NCBI RefSeq assembly: GCF_900114615.1
Contig: NZ_FOTS01000005.1
Span: forward strand, 99,468-163,467
DNA from: Pelosinus propionicus DSM 13327
GTDB lineage: Bacteria > Bacillota > Negativicutes > DSM-13327
Direction of reading: 5' to 3'
DNA: 64,000 nucleotides
In this document: positions 26,371 to 34,946 of the stretch, in pieces
Numbering within the stretch: position 1 is the first letter of the stretch
Layout: every line of letters starts with the position of its first letter
Translations under genes and position numbers: made by a program
The notes under the pieces: model-generated
The model's database searches: none
Told to the model about the DNA's origin: nothing
The model's input: the letters and a program-made list of their open reading frames with translations, nothing else

Positions 26371-27516
26371 ATGGAAATAGAAGGATTGGAAGTATCCAAC
26401 TATTTAAGAGAACTTGAATACTTAGTGAATATTGATAGTGTATCTTCTGATGCAGCAGGTACAGCAAAAATCGCAGAATTTATGACAGCAAAATATCGTT
26501 CTTTAGGCTGGCAAGTTAAAGAACATAATTTTAATGACACAATTGGCCCTTGTCTTGAAATCACCAATAAAGTGGCAGCACAATATGATGCGCTGATTTT
26601 GGCGCACATGGATACGGTATTTCCAATTGGTACTGCAAAAGAAAGACCATTTTCTATCATAAATGGACGTGCTTACGGACCGGGTGTTATTGACTGTAAG
26701 GCTGGCTTGCTGAGTGGTTATTATGCTTTGTCGTCATTAGAAAAGATAGGAAAACTTACAAGCAAAGCAATTTGTGTTTTCTTAAACAGTGACCATGAAG
26801 GAATTAGCTCGAAGTATTCAAAATACCATTCTGAAAAATTGGCAAAAAGAAGTAAGTGTACCTTGGTGCTTGAAGCGGCGCGTGCAAATGGAAATCTAGT
26901 GCATAAACGAAAGGGGATTGGTCGTTATTATATTGAAGTTGATGGCGTTGCAGCACATGCCGGCGTTGACCATCAAAAGGGGCGTAATGCCATAGAGGAG
27001 ATTGCACATTGGGTTTTAGCTTTGCAAGGCAGAACAGATTATGCACAGGAAACCACGCTGAACATCGGTAAAATTTCTGGTGGTACGTCGATTAGTGCTG
27101 TGCCCGATAAGGCAAAAGCAGAACTGGATATTCGTTTCTATGATAAAAGAGCAGTGGTCGAGATTGAAGAAATGATGCAAGGGTTGGCTGCGCAGCCGCA
27201 CATCGTAGGAACGACAGCGAATGTTGCTGGAGGAATTACACGGCCTTCAATGCTGCCAAATAAAAAAACGGAAGAACTAATTCATGTAATTGATGAAATC
27301 GGTAAATCACTTCAGATGGATTTTGGCTGGACAGCAAGCGGCGGTGGTTCCGATGGAAGCTTTTCAGCAGCGGCAGGTACACCGACTATCGATGGCTTAG
27401 GACCAGTCGGAGGAGGTGCGCACAGTTCACAAGAATACTTGGAAATTGATACGGTAGTGCCGCGATATAAATTGCTCTGTAAGACAATTGCTTATGTGGT
27501 CGATTGGAAAATGTAA
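26371..27516 (+). CDS. M20-family metallopeptidase, CPG2-like
   Basis: M20 enzymes are two-zinc amidohydrolases that act on N-acyl or C-terminal amino acids. The pattern resembles carboxypeptidase G2: HMDTVFP (His and Asp) near 80, then GPGVIDCKAG with the shared Asp, LEAAR and the final GAHSSQEYLEID. The catalytic site is unusual: where the family has Asp-Glu-Glu, this protein reads NSDHEGIS, so His stands where the general-base Glu is expected. The protein has 381 residues and no signal peptide, so it acts in the cytoplasm. It follows the carrier gene by 27 bases. Confidence 0.85.
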   Translation: MEIEGLEVSNYLRELEYLVNIDSVSSDAAGTAKIAEFMTAKYRSLGWQVKEHNFNDTIGPCLEITNKVAAQYDALILAHMDTVFPIGTAKERPFSIINGRAYGPGVIDCKAGLLSGYYALSSLEKIGKLTSKAICVFLNSDHEGISSKYSKYHSEKLAKRSKCTLVLEAARANGNLVHKRKGIGRYYIEVDGVAAHAGVDHQKGRNAIEEIAHWVLALQGRTDYAQETTLNIGKISGGTSISAVPDKAKAELDIRFYDKRAVVEIEEMMQGLAAQPHIVGTTANVAGGITRPSMLPNKKTEELIHVIDEIGKSLQMDFGWTASGGGSDGSFSAAAGTPTIDGLGPVGGGAHSSQEYLEIDTVVPRYKLLCKTIAYVVDWKM

Positions 27517-27600
27517 GATGATTTTTAGGCTTCTGCCCGGTTTTACTCTTGAGAATCGGGCAGAAGTGAGAAATGAATCAATAAATTTAGAGAGGGTTCA

Positions 27601-29040
27601 ATGATGAGAAAATTAGAAATAATCAGACTCATTAAAAGAGGATTAATTGCTGGTGCAGTGATCATAAGTGGTTTTATGATTACGGCGAATGTGCAGGCAA
27701 TGTCGACCTTTATTGATGGTGCGCATGATGTAAAAGTAGAACATTTAGATGATATGACGACCAATAATCCAGCGCAAAATATAGCTTTTACCGAGTCTTT
27801 AAAAAATGATGGCCGTAACTATAGTGACTGGGATGTAGCAGGCAATCCGTCACGTCCAGACTGGACGGTAGCAAAAGGGATCGTGCCGGGAATTCAAATC
27901 AAAGGAATTATTGGTGATGCCCATTTTGTGATGCGTATTCCGGATAAATGGAATGGCAGACTCGTTGTTGGCGCGCCAGGGGGAACGGGCAGTGAACTAT
28001 CGGCAGATCAAAGATTAAGCGATTATATTCTAACTAAATTCGATGAAACTGGAAATTCATATGCTTATGCCTATACAGATAAAAGTGCCCGTGGTGAAAT
28101 TATTCCTACTACTGATGGTCAAATCAAAGAAGCGTGGCGTGGCAGAACTGCTTTTCTGCATTCAGAAGACGGTATTGCTACGTGGAATAAAAGAATGCAT
28201 GAGCTTACAGTGGCAGCAAAAGATGTACTGAAAAAACTAAAAGGTGTAGGTCCTAAATATACCTACATCAACGGGCAATCCAATGGCGGATATGTTACTC
28301 GTTATGCGCTGGAGAATGACGGCGGCCTTTATGATGGAGGAATTGACTGGATGGGCGTTCTTTGGACACCGGAAGTTAACAATATCAGCATCAAAACAGA
28401 CCAATACAGAGACATCCAGATCATTCGTGACCCTAAAGCAACGGCAGAAGAAAAAGCAGCGGCGAGAGCTCATTATGGACTTTCGGAACAATCTGATTTT
28501 TTAATCGATAAAACGATTAGAGGCGGCAGAGGCTTATTGGATGATTCTCTACGGATGAAGTATGATCCGGAATGGAAATATCGCGATTGGTCGGAATATG
28601 GACAGCATCCGAAAGATTATGCGAATTATAATTGGCACAATCGTCCACAAAAAGTCAAAGATAATATTAAGCCTTTTGCGTTAACGGGTAATATTAAAAA
28701 GCCAATGATTACTTTGCATGGTACTTGGGATGTTCAGATCAATCCAAACTATAATTCTGTTTACTATAGCAAGATGATCGCAGAAAAAGGCAAAGCTGCT
28801 AATCACCGTTTATACCTTATTGATCATGCCCATCATACAGATGCGATTGTCGGTGATCCCAAAGTCGATAAAAATCATTTGATGCAGCCAATTTTACCGT
28901 ATTCTCACCAAGCATTTGACATGTTGGTGGATTGGGTAGAAAAGGGCATTGAGCCACCAATGAATCAGACCATTCCTGTACCACAGGATAAGCAAAAAGC
29001 AATTGATATCAAAACAGGCAATGAAATTGATATGTATTGA
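27601..29040 (+). CDS. Secreted alpha/beta-hydrolase, tannase/feruloyl-esterase-like
   Basis: A long N-terminal signal peptide (about 1-34, ending NVQA) is followed by an alpha/beta-hydrolase domain. The nucleophile motif NGQSNGGY places Ser227. A candidate acid is Asp377 in HGTWDVQ and a candidate base is one of the histidines in DHAHHTD (His409-412), giving the usual triad order. The GxSxGG form and size (479 residues) resemble tannase/feruloyl esterases, but I cannot assign a substrate. The double ATG start follows GAGAGG. It is followed 24 bases later by a porin, so the enzyme probably acts in the periplasm or outside. Confidence 0.75.
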   Translation: MMRKLEIIRLIKRGLIAGAVIISGFMITANVQAMSTFIDGAHDVKVEHLDDMTTNNPAQNIAFTESLKNDGRNYSDWDVAGNPSRPDWTVAKGIVPGIQIKGIIGDAHFVMRIPDKWNGRLVVGAPGGTGSELSADQRLSDYILTKFDETGNSYAYAYTDKSARGEIIPTTDGQIKEAWRGRTAFLHSEDGIATWNKRMHELTVAAKDVLKKLKGVGPKYTYINGQSNGGYVTRYALENDGGLYDGGIDWMGVLWTPEVNNISIKTDQYRDIQIIRDPKATAEEKAAARAHYGLSEQSDFLIDKTIRGGRGLLDDSLRMKYDPEWKYRDWSEYGQHPKDYANYNWHNRPQKVKDNIKPFALTGNIKKPMITLHGTWDVQINPNYNSVYYSKMIAEKGKAANHRLYLIDHAHHTDAIVGDPKVDKNHLMQPILPYSHQAFDMLVDWVEKGIEPPMNQTIPVPQDKQKAIDIKTGNEIDMY

Positions 29041-29064
29041 GAATTTTTAAGGGGGGATTTATTG

Positions 29065-30192
29065 ATGAAAAAACATGTTTTCACTTGCATCGCCGCAGCG
29101 CTTATCTTAAGCATTACTGGCAGTGCATATGCTGCAGAACCGACCCTTGAGGAACAGCAAGCTGAGCTAAGTGCGTTAAAGACGCGTTTAGCAACAGTTG
29201 AAAAACAGTTAAAGACACAAGAGAGTAAACAGAAAAAAACAGAGGAAACCATTAAGAAAAGTAAAGACAGTGACGTGAAATTCTATGGTGATGCAAGAGT
29301 ACGGTCGATAGATTCTGGAGATGGTTACGAATTTGAACAGAGAGTCCGGCTCAATTTGGAAAAGCAAATCAATAAGAATGCTTTTTTCAGAGTTCGCGGG
29401 ATTATAATGAATGAAAATGAAATGGGCGCGACTGGTACTAGCGATAATTATAACAAAATTGACAATGCATACATGCAATTTAACAATCTTTATGGCGATA
29501 AGAATTCTTCGATAAAGCTAGGTCGCTTTGGACATAGCTTTGGTACTACAGGTTATTGGTCTTCCGCAGGGAGTCTCGGCATGTATGATGGCATCGAAGT
29601 CACAACAGGCAAAGTCGTAAAAGTATCGGCTGGTTTTGGTGATTGGGGCGGTGCAAAAGATAATAATAGTTCAACCGACGGGAAAAGGACTACAGCAAAT
29701 AAAATAGAAAAGAATGTGTTTCTTAAATTGGGATACAAGCCCAGTGAAGCTACAGCGTTACAGGCATGGCATATCAGGGAAACTAATGCGGACGCCAGTC
29801 CAGTGGATTATGAAGTTACCGGTTTAGGCTTTAAGAGTGACATTGGAAAGAACTGGAGTTTAGCTGGTGATTACAGTAAAAATGTAGCGATTGATGATAA
29901 GCCAGTAGGGAAATTTTTTACCTTAAGTTATGGCAATGCAAATTATAGAAATGAGCACTCTTATGAAGCGCGTTTGTACTATGCAGATGTTGATAAGGGG
30001 AATGTACCGGGTACATTAAATAAAAGTATTAATATCCCCTGTAATGACGTTAAGGGACCGGGAGTAAGCCTGCATTATGTCGTAGCGGAAAACGTTTTAG
30101 CAGAATTTTTAACTGGTTTTAATATGGAAAAGAAAAGCACGGGTAAAGATGCTGACAATTATTATCGTTTCCAAGTTAGCACGAATTTTTGA
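29065..30192 (+). CDS. Outer-membrane porin-like beta-barrel protein
   Basis: A signal peptide (residues 1-21, ending SAYA) is followed by a coiled coil at about 25-68 rich in Lys, Glu and Gln, then a long beta-strand-rich region with alternating hydrophobic residues and a C-terminal QVSTNF, i.e. a terminal Phe as in outer-membrane barrels. Length is 375 residues. The coiled coil before the barrel is seen in Negativicute porins. ATG 29065 lies 8 bases after a G-run; the frame also opens one codon earlier with TTG. It shows that the host has an outer membrane and could admit the product of the esterase upstream. Confidence 0.8.
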   Translation: MKKHVFTCIAAALILSITGSAYAAEPTLEEQQAELSALKTRLATVEKQLKTQESKQKKTEETIKKSKDSDVKFYGDARVRSIDSGDGYEFEQRVRLNLEKQINKNAFFRVRGIIMNENEMGATGTSDNYNKIDNAYMQFNNLYGDKNSSIKLGRFGHSFGTTGYWSSAGSLGMYDGIEVTTGKVVKVSAGFGDWGGAKDNNSSTDGKRTTANKIEKNVFLKLGYKPSEATALQAWHIRETNADASPVDYEVTGLGFKSDIGKNWSLAGDYSKNVAIDDKPVGKFFTLSYGNANYRNEHSYEARLYYADVDKGNVPGTLNKSINIPCNDVKGPGVSLHYVVAENVLAEFLTGFNMEKKSTGKDADNYYRFQVSTNF

Positions 30193-30195
30193 TTA

Positions 30196-30247
30196 AAAGA
30201 TGGCAAACCTGTTCCGCATGGTTCGGGTTTGTCATCTTTAAATTTTG
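30196..30247 (+). terminator. Probable terminator after the porin
   Basis: AAAGATGGCAAACC pairs with GGTTTGTCATCTTT (one mismatch) around a 15-base loop. The following TTTAAATTTT is a weak T-tract. Confidence 0.6.
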
Positions 30248-30267
30248 TAATGAAATGAGGGGAAAAA

Positions 30268-31455
30268 ATGCAAGAAAAAATTTCTTTTATTGGAACGGCA
30301 CGGGGTAAATTTAGTGCCCAAGAAGTACATGATGCGGTGGTTCGGGTACTAGGTGAGAATGCGGTAGGACATGTTTGCCTGGCGACAGAATTACCGCGTA
30401 ATTTGGATCATGTAGACTTAGTCGTTTGTGTGGCTACGATGAAGAAAAAAGTTGCTGAAAGAGTACCACATGAAAAAATTGTCGGCATTGATTTAGTGCC
30501 TACGACAGACTTTTTTTCGCGGGTTGCACGGATACCGTCAGGGGAAACAGCGTATTTGTTCAGTGATTCGATTAACTATGCAAATTGGTTGATTATGCGC
30601 TGTAAGGAGAATTATATTCAGCACATCAATATGGAAATTATCCAAATTGCAGCTTTGAGTGAGCAGGAAGTCGAAAAAAAATTAAAGGGTGCCAAATACC
30701 TCATTGGAGTAGAAAATACCGTTGGGAAAAATGGTGTGATGCAGCGTAAATTTGGTTCATATATTCGTAAAGATGCTGTGATTATTGGGGCGCTTCGTAC
30801 AGCTAGTCTTGAATCAGCCTGTGAGTTGATGCAATGGGCTGTCTCGAAGGATCATCGCCAAATGTTGGAGAATTTTACTGAGAAAATGCAGGAGTTATAT
30901 AAAAATTTAAGTGAGATTACCAATATTTCCAATCATTTAAAAAAAGTATTCCGACAAGAGTCGGAGCAGTTTAGCCAGATTAACGAGGACATGGGTAATG
31001 AAAAAGAAAGATTGGCGACGTTGAAAAATCTTGCCCAAAATTTATTAGAAGCAACCCAAAATATTGGTGATGTGACGGGGGCAATTAAACATATTTCAGC
31101 GCAGACTAACCTACTGGCGCTTAATGCGACAATCGAGGCGGCAAGGGTTGGTGAGCAAGGACGTGGTTTTGCTGTAGTAGCACGAGAAATCGGGAAATTA
31201 GCAGGTGAGAGCAAAACTTCAACTGAGAAAATCCATTCTTCTATTCAGGAAGTCATAGGATTTGTGAATAAGATTGCACCAACTTTAGAAGAATTGGCAC
31301 AAGTTATTGATTATAATCAAAATGTATTTATGCAGGCGTCGAATAAATCTAGAGAAGAAGAAATGTCGGTTGAAAAAATTCATTCCGTACTAGAAGCAAT
31401 TAAAGCTATGGGCGGTGAGCTCAATAAAGACATGAAGGAAATGACGTATAAATAA
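30268..31455 (+). CDS. Soluble methyl-accepting chemotaxis-type signalling protein
   Basis: Residues about 210-395 form an MCP signalling domain with the conserved tip [25 protein letters not shown] near 275. Residues 1-200 form a sensory region I do not recognise; it has no membrane helix, so the receptor is cytoplasmic. The signalling domain is short. The ATG follows GAGGGGAAAAA. It lies after the carrier-peptidase-esterase-porin run and may report on that nutrient, though a terminator-like hairpin separates them. Typical MCP methylation sites are not obvious. Confidence 0.8.
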   Translation: MQEKISFIGTARGKFSAQEVHDAVVRVLGENAVGHVCLATELPRNLDHVDLVVCVATMKKKVAERVPHEKIVGIDLVPTTDFFSRVARIPSGETAYLFSDSINYANWLIMRCKENYIQHINMEIIQIAALSEQEVEKKLKGAKYLIGVENTVGKNGVMQRKFGSYIRKDAVIIGALRTASLESACELMQWAVSKDHRQMLENFTEKMQELYKNLSEITNISNHLKKVFRQESEQFSQINEDMGNEKERLATLKNLAQNLLEATQNIGDVTGAIKHISAQTNLLALNATIEAARVGEQGRGFAVVAREIGKLAGESKTSTEKIHSSIQEVIGFVNKIAPTLEELAQVIDYNQNVFMQASNKSREEEMSVEKIHSVLEAIKAMGGELNKDMKEMTYK

Positions 31456-31513
31456 ATCCTATTTGCAGCAGAGTCAGTATTATTAAAGGCATATTATATA
31501 ATATGATGGAAAA

Positions 31514-31876
31514 ATGTTATTTAAAGATATAATGGAGTTATTACAGTATATGAAGGTGATTATTATAGGATTTAACAATAAGGTTTATGAAATTGTCAGT
31601 CATATCCCGGAAGGAAAAGTGGTTTCTTATGGTCAGGTTGCTTCTATGGCCGGAAGTTATCGGGCATCTCGTGCGGTAGGCTATGCAATGCACCGAAATC
31701 CTTATCATGGGGCATTACCTTGCCATAGAGTCGTGTTTCAAAATGGGGGTCTTACGGATGGATTTGCTTTTGGCGGTAAAGATGTGCAACGTCAGCTGCT
31801 TGAAACAGAGGGAATTACTTTTACTAAATATGGATGCGTGGATATGAAAAAACATCGATGGGATGGAAAAATGTAG
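31514..31876 (+). CDS. MGMT-family DNA alkyltransferase domain protein
   Basis: The protein carries the active-site motif LPCHRVV with Cys70, and the flanking SYGQVASMAG, RAVGYAMHRNP and GFAFGG segments of O6-methylguanine-DNA methyltransferases. Because Cys is present, alkyl transfer is possible, unlike ATL proteins that have Trp there. It lacks the N-terminal ribonuclease-like domain of Ada/Ogt. The start is uncertain: ATG codons at 31514, 31532 and 31550 are all in frame, and none has a strong ribosome-binding site. Alignment to the family begins near the third, at VYEIVSHIPEGK. Confidence 0.85.
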   Translation: MLFKDIMELLQYMKVIIIGFNNKVYEIVSHIPEGKVVSYGQVASMAGSYRASRAVGYAMHRNPYHGALPCHRVVFQNGGLTDGFAFGGKDVQRQLLETEGITFTKYGCVDMKKHRWDGKM

Positions 31877-31904
31877 TATAAGGCATTCTAGTGTCGAAAA
31901 AGTA

Positions 31905-31913
31905 TGATATAAT
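31905..31913 (+). promoter_or_regulatory. Extended -10 promoter upstream of pta
   Basis: TGATATAAT is an extended -10 element (TGn plus TATAAT at 31908-31913) about 89 bases before the pta start. No good -35 box is seen. Confidence 0.5.
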
Positions 31914-32001
31914 AAAGCTATGATGTAACTCCATTGTGTCAAGTAGTCTTTTTAATGCTTTCGAAGTCAAAGTAATAATAAGAACGAGGAGAGGGTTAGT
32001 G

Positions 32002-32991
32002 ATGAGTTTTATTGATGAGATGAAACAAAAAGCAAAGCTCAGTAAAAAGAAAATCGTTTTACCAGAAGGTACTGACCTACGAGTTTTGACCGCCGCCAGC
32101 ATTGCAGCGACAGAGGGACTTGCCGAAATTATTTTGGTAGGAAGTAAAGAAGAGATCTTGAAAGCAGCTGGGAATATTGATTTATCACAGGTTACCATTA
32201 TTGATGTGGAAGCGGCAGAAAAGCGTGAAGAATATACTCGAAGTTTTTATGAACTAAGAAAGTCCAAGGGACTTACAATAGAAGAGGCAAGGGAGACACT
32301 TAAAGATCCTGTCTATTTTGGCAATATGATGATTAAACATAATGATGCAGATGGATTGGTTTCTGGAGCCATTCATTCTACGGCAGATACGTTAAGACCT
32401 GCCTTGCAAATTATTAAGACTGCACCGGGTACCAGTTTAGTTTCATCCTTCTTTATTATGGTGATACCGGACTGTGAATATGGAGAAGATGGAGTTTTCT
32501 TGTTTTCGGACTGTGGTTTAAATGAAAATCCGAATGCAGAGCAGCTTTCTGAAATTGCAATTTCATCGGCTCACACTATGCAGAACCTGCTTGGTGTTAC
32601 CCCAAGCGTTGCTATGCTTTCCTATTCAACCTATGGCAGTGCCAATAGTGCCCTCACCCAAAAGGTGGTACAAGCAACTGCCTTAGCAAAACAGAAAGCA
32701 CCTACGTTACTGATTGACGGAGAAATGCAGGTAGATGCAGCATTGGTTGCTAGTACGGCTAAGTTAAAAGCGCCAAATAGCTCTGTAGCAGGAAAGGCCA
32801 ATGTACTAATTTTCCCTGATCTCAATGCAGGAAATATTGGATATAAACTTGTGGAGCGGCTTGCGAAAGCGCAAGCTTATGGGCCTGTTACTCAGGGACT
32901 TGCTAAACCGATTAATGATTTATCAAGAGGCTGCAAGGCGGAAGATATTGTTGGCGTAATTGCAATGACAGCTGTGCAAGCGCAGGCATAG
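32002..32991 (+). CDS. pta: Phosphate acetyltransferase
   Basis: Pta interconverts acetyl-CoA and acetyl phosphate, feeding ATP formation through acetate kinase in fermentation. The sequence begins KKKIVLPEGTDLRVL and contains DGLVSGAIHSTADTLRPALQII near 110 and FPDLNAGNIGYKLVERLA near 275, all typical. At 329 residues it is a single-domain Pta. The frame is open from 31936, but ATG 32002 lies 7 bases after GAGGAGAGG and matches family starts. No acetate kinase gene is adjacent. Confidence 0.95.
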   Translation: MSFIDEMKQKAKLSKKKIVLPEGTDLRVLTAASIAATEGLAEIILVGSKEEILKAAGNIDLSQVTIIDVEAAEKREEYTRSFYELRKSKGLTIEEARETLKDPVYFGNMMIKHNDADGLVSGAIHSTADTLRPALQIIKTAPGTSLVSSFFIMVIPDCEYGEDGVFLFSDCGLNENPNAEQLSEIAISSAHTMQNLLGVTPSVAMLSYSTYGSANSALTQKVVQATALAKQKAPTLLIDGEMQVDAALVASTAKLKAPNSSVAGKANVLIFPDLNAGNIGYKLVERLAKAQAYGPVTQGLAKPINDLSRGCKAEDIVGVIAMTAVQAQA

Positions 32992-33199
32992 TAGTAAGTT
33001 GAGAGTGCTACTGACAACTAGAAAATAAAGAAGAATGATAGCAGAGATGCAGACTGTGCAGAGAGAGGGGCTAATCTTTGCATTTTCTAGTAAATCTGCT
33101 ATTGATAAGGCAATTTTTAATAGCTATTGCTTAGTATTGCAAAAACGTATAAAATAGGTAAAGCAAGAAATAAAAATTATGGGCAAGGAGGGATTTATC

Positions 33200-33340
33200 A
33201 TGGCAAAGCATATTATTACTGTTAATAAAGCTTCTTTACAGGAAACTGTACATACTGGTGGCTGTGGAGAGTGCCAGACTTCCTGCCAATCGGCCTGCAA
33301 GACATCATGCACCGTTGGCAATCAGGTCTGCCAGAAGTAG
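33200..33340 (+). CDS. scfA: SCIFF peptide (six cysteines in forty-five), ranthipeptide precursor
   Basis: This 46-residue peptide has the SCIFF pattern: a leader beginning MAKHIITVNKASLQETVHTGG and a C-terminal core with six cysteines at 22, 25, 29, 33, 37 and 44. In this family a radical SAM enzyme makes thioether links from Cys to neighbouring residues. ATG 33200 follows AAGGAGGG. The maturase lies 234 bases downstream. SCIFF is conserved across clostridial lineages; its biological role is not settled and a signalling function has been suggested. Confidence 0.92.
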   Translation: MAKHIITVNKASLQETVHTGGCGECQTSCQSACKTSCTVGNQVCQK

Positions 33341-33352
33341 ACCGTCAAGACA

Positions 33353-33532
33353 GCCCTCTGTCCTAATGGGCAGAGGGCTTGATTTCAAGTAAGAGCGATG
33401 AAGGCTTTTGCCTGCGTTTTCAGGACTTGGCGTAAGCCAAGTCTCTTCTTAAGTAGTCAATCAACCACAAAGGGCAGGAGTAAGAATGATTCTCTCCTTT
33501 GTTCTTTGTGTATTTGTGGTTTAAAGTTTTTT
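33353..33532 (+). terminator. Three hairpins between scfA and its maturase gene
   Basis: Hairpin 1 pairs GCCCTCTG (33353-33360) with CAGAGGGC (33371-33378) with little T-run. Hairpin 2 pairs GACTTGGC (33424-33431) with GCCAAGTC (33436-33443), then TCTTCTT. Hairpin 3 pairs AACCACAAA (33463-33471) with TTTGTGGTT (33513-33521), with inner pairing, then TTTTTT. They probably end most scfA transcripts and lower expression of the maturase. Confidence 0.65.
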
Positions 33533-33574
33533 CTTAGCTTGCAATTAAAATAATTTGTTTTAAAGGTGAATGAA

Positions 33575-34930
33575 ATGAGTATACATAAGTTTTATTTAAA
33601 TGGTCTATATATTATATTAGATATTAACAGTGGAGCTGTCCACGTTGTAGATAAATTGGTTTATGATATGATGGACGTTTTTGATGGCAGTAATGATGAG
33701 GCAGTAGTAGCAGCATTTTCTACCAAGTATGCGGTCGAAGAATTAAGAGAAGTATTATTTGAATTACATCAATTAATGGATGAAAATAAGCTGTTTTCTA
33801 AGATGGTAGAAGTACCGTTGCATTTTAGTCAGAAGGCCTTAGTAAAGTCGGTATGTTTGCATGTAGCTCATGACTGTAATTTACGCTGCAACTATTGTTT
33901 TGCTGGGACGGGAGACTTTGGTCATACCCGCGGTATGATGAGTAAGGAAGTAGCTGAAAGAGCAGTAGAATTTATTATTGAAAATAGTGGCCCACGTATT
34001 AATAGTGAGATCGACTTTTTTGGCGGTGAACCTCTCATGAATATGAGTACAGTGCGTCACGCTGTATCTTATATTCGTCGTCGTGAGCAGGAGACTGGCA
34101 AGAAGTTTAAACTAACGTTGACGACGAATGGCGTACTTTTAAATGATGAGATCAACCAGTATCTGAATGATAACAATATTAGCCTGGTACTTAGCTTGGA
34201 TGGGCGGCGCGAAGTTCATGACAACATGCGACCATTTGTGAATGGTGCGGGCAGTTATGATATGATTTTGAAAAACGTAACTAAAACCATTGATTCTCGA
34301 AATGGGCAAAATTATTATTTGCGAGGCACTTTTACTGCTCATAATTTAGATTTTGCTGCGGATGTATTAGATATCGCTGATAAGGGATTTACCCAGTTAT
34401 CTGTGGAGCCTGTTGTAGCTCAGGACTGTGATTATGCTCTGACAAAAGAGCATCTTCCACAATTATTTGCTCAATATGATTTATTGGCGCAAGCGTATCT
34501 GGAACGTAAACGTAAGGGACAGGGGTTTGAATTTTTTCATTTTAATTTAGACCTTGATAACGGACCTTGTGTCGCAAAGCGTTTAAGCGGCTGTGGTGCT
34601 GGACATGAGTATTTTGCTGTCACACCTGAAGGGGACCTGTATCCTTGCCATCAGTTTGTCGGGCGGGAAGAATTTTTACTAGGCGATGTATTTGAAGGTG
34701 TGAAAAATACTGTCTTACCGGATCAATTTCGCCAAAGCCATGTTTTAAATAAAAGTGAATGTCGTGAATGTTGGGCGCGTTTTTATTGCAGCGGAGGTTG
34801 TCATGCAAATGCAGACTTGTTCAACAAGGATATAAATATTCCCTATGAAATTGGCTGTGAATTACAAAAAAAACGACTGGAATGTGCCTTAATGATTCAG
34901 GCACTGTTAAGATTGGAAAGCGGAAAATAG
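33575..34930 (+). CDS. scfB: SCIFF maturase, radical SAM/SPASM thioether-forming enzyme
   Basis: This enzyme installs thioether crosslinks in the SCIFF peptide. The radical SAM cluster motif is Cys101, Cys105, Cys108 in HDCNLRCNYCF. The N-terminal part (about 1-80) is a PqqD/RRE-like peptide-binding region. The C-terminal SPASM region has cysteines in GPCVAKRLSGCGAG, LYPCHQF and CRECWARFYCSGGC, binding two auxiliary clusters. Length is 451 residues. The frame opens at GTG 33566, but that codon lies inside the AAGGTGA ribosome-binding site, so ATG 33575 is preferred. hypF starts 16 bases downstream. Confidence 0.93.
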   Translation: MSIHKFYLNGLYIILDINSGAVHVVDKLVYDMMDVFDGSNDEAVVAAFSTKYAVEELREVLFELHQLMDENKLFSKMVEVPLHFSQKALVKSVCLHVAHDCNLRCNYCFAGTGDFGHTRGMMSKEVAERAVEFIIENSGPRINSEIDFFGGEPLMNMSTVRHAVSYIRRREQETGKKFKLTLTTNGVLLNDEINQYLNDNNISLVLSLDGRREVHDNMRPFVNGAGSYDMILKNVTKTIDSRNGQNYYLRGTFTAHNLDFAADVLDIADKGFTQLSVEPVVAQDCDYALTKEHLPQLFAQYDLLAQAYLERKRKGQGFEFFHFNLDLDNGPCVAKRLSGCGAGHEYFAVTPEGDLYPCHQFVGREEFLLGDVFEGVKNTVLPDQFRQSHVLNKSECRECWARFYCSGGCHANADLFNKDINIPYEIGCELQKKRLECALMIQALLRLESGK

Positions 34931-34946
34931 TAGAGGGGACAATACT

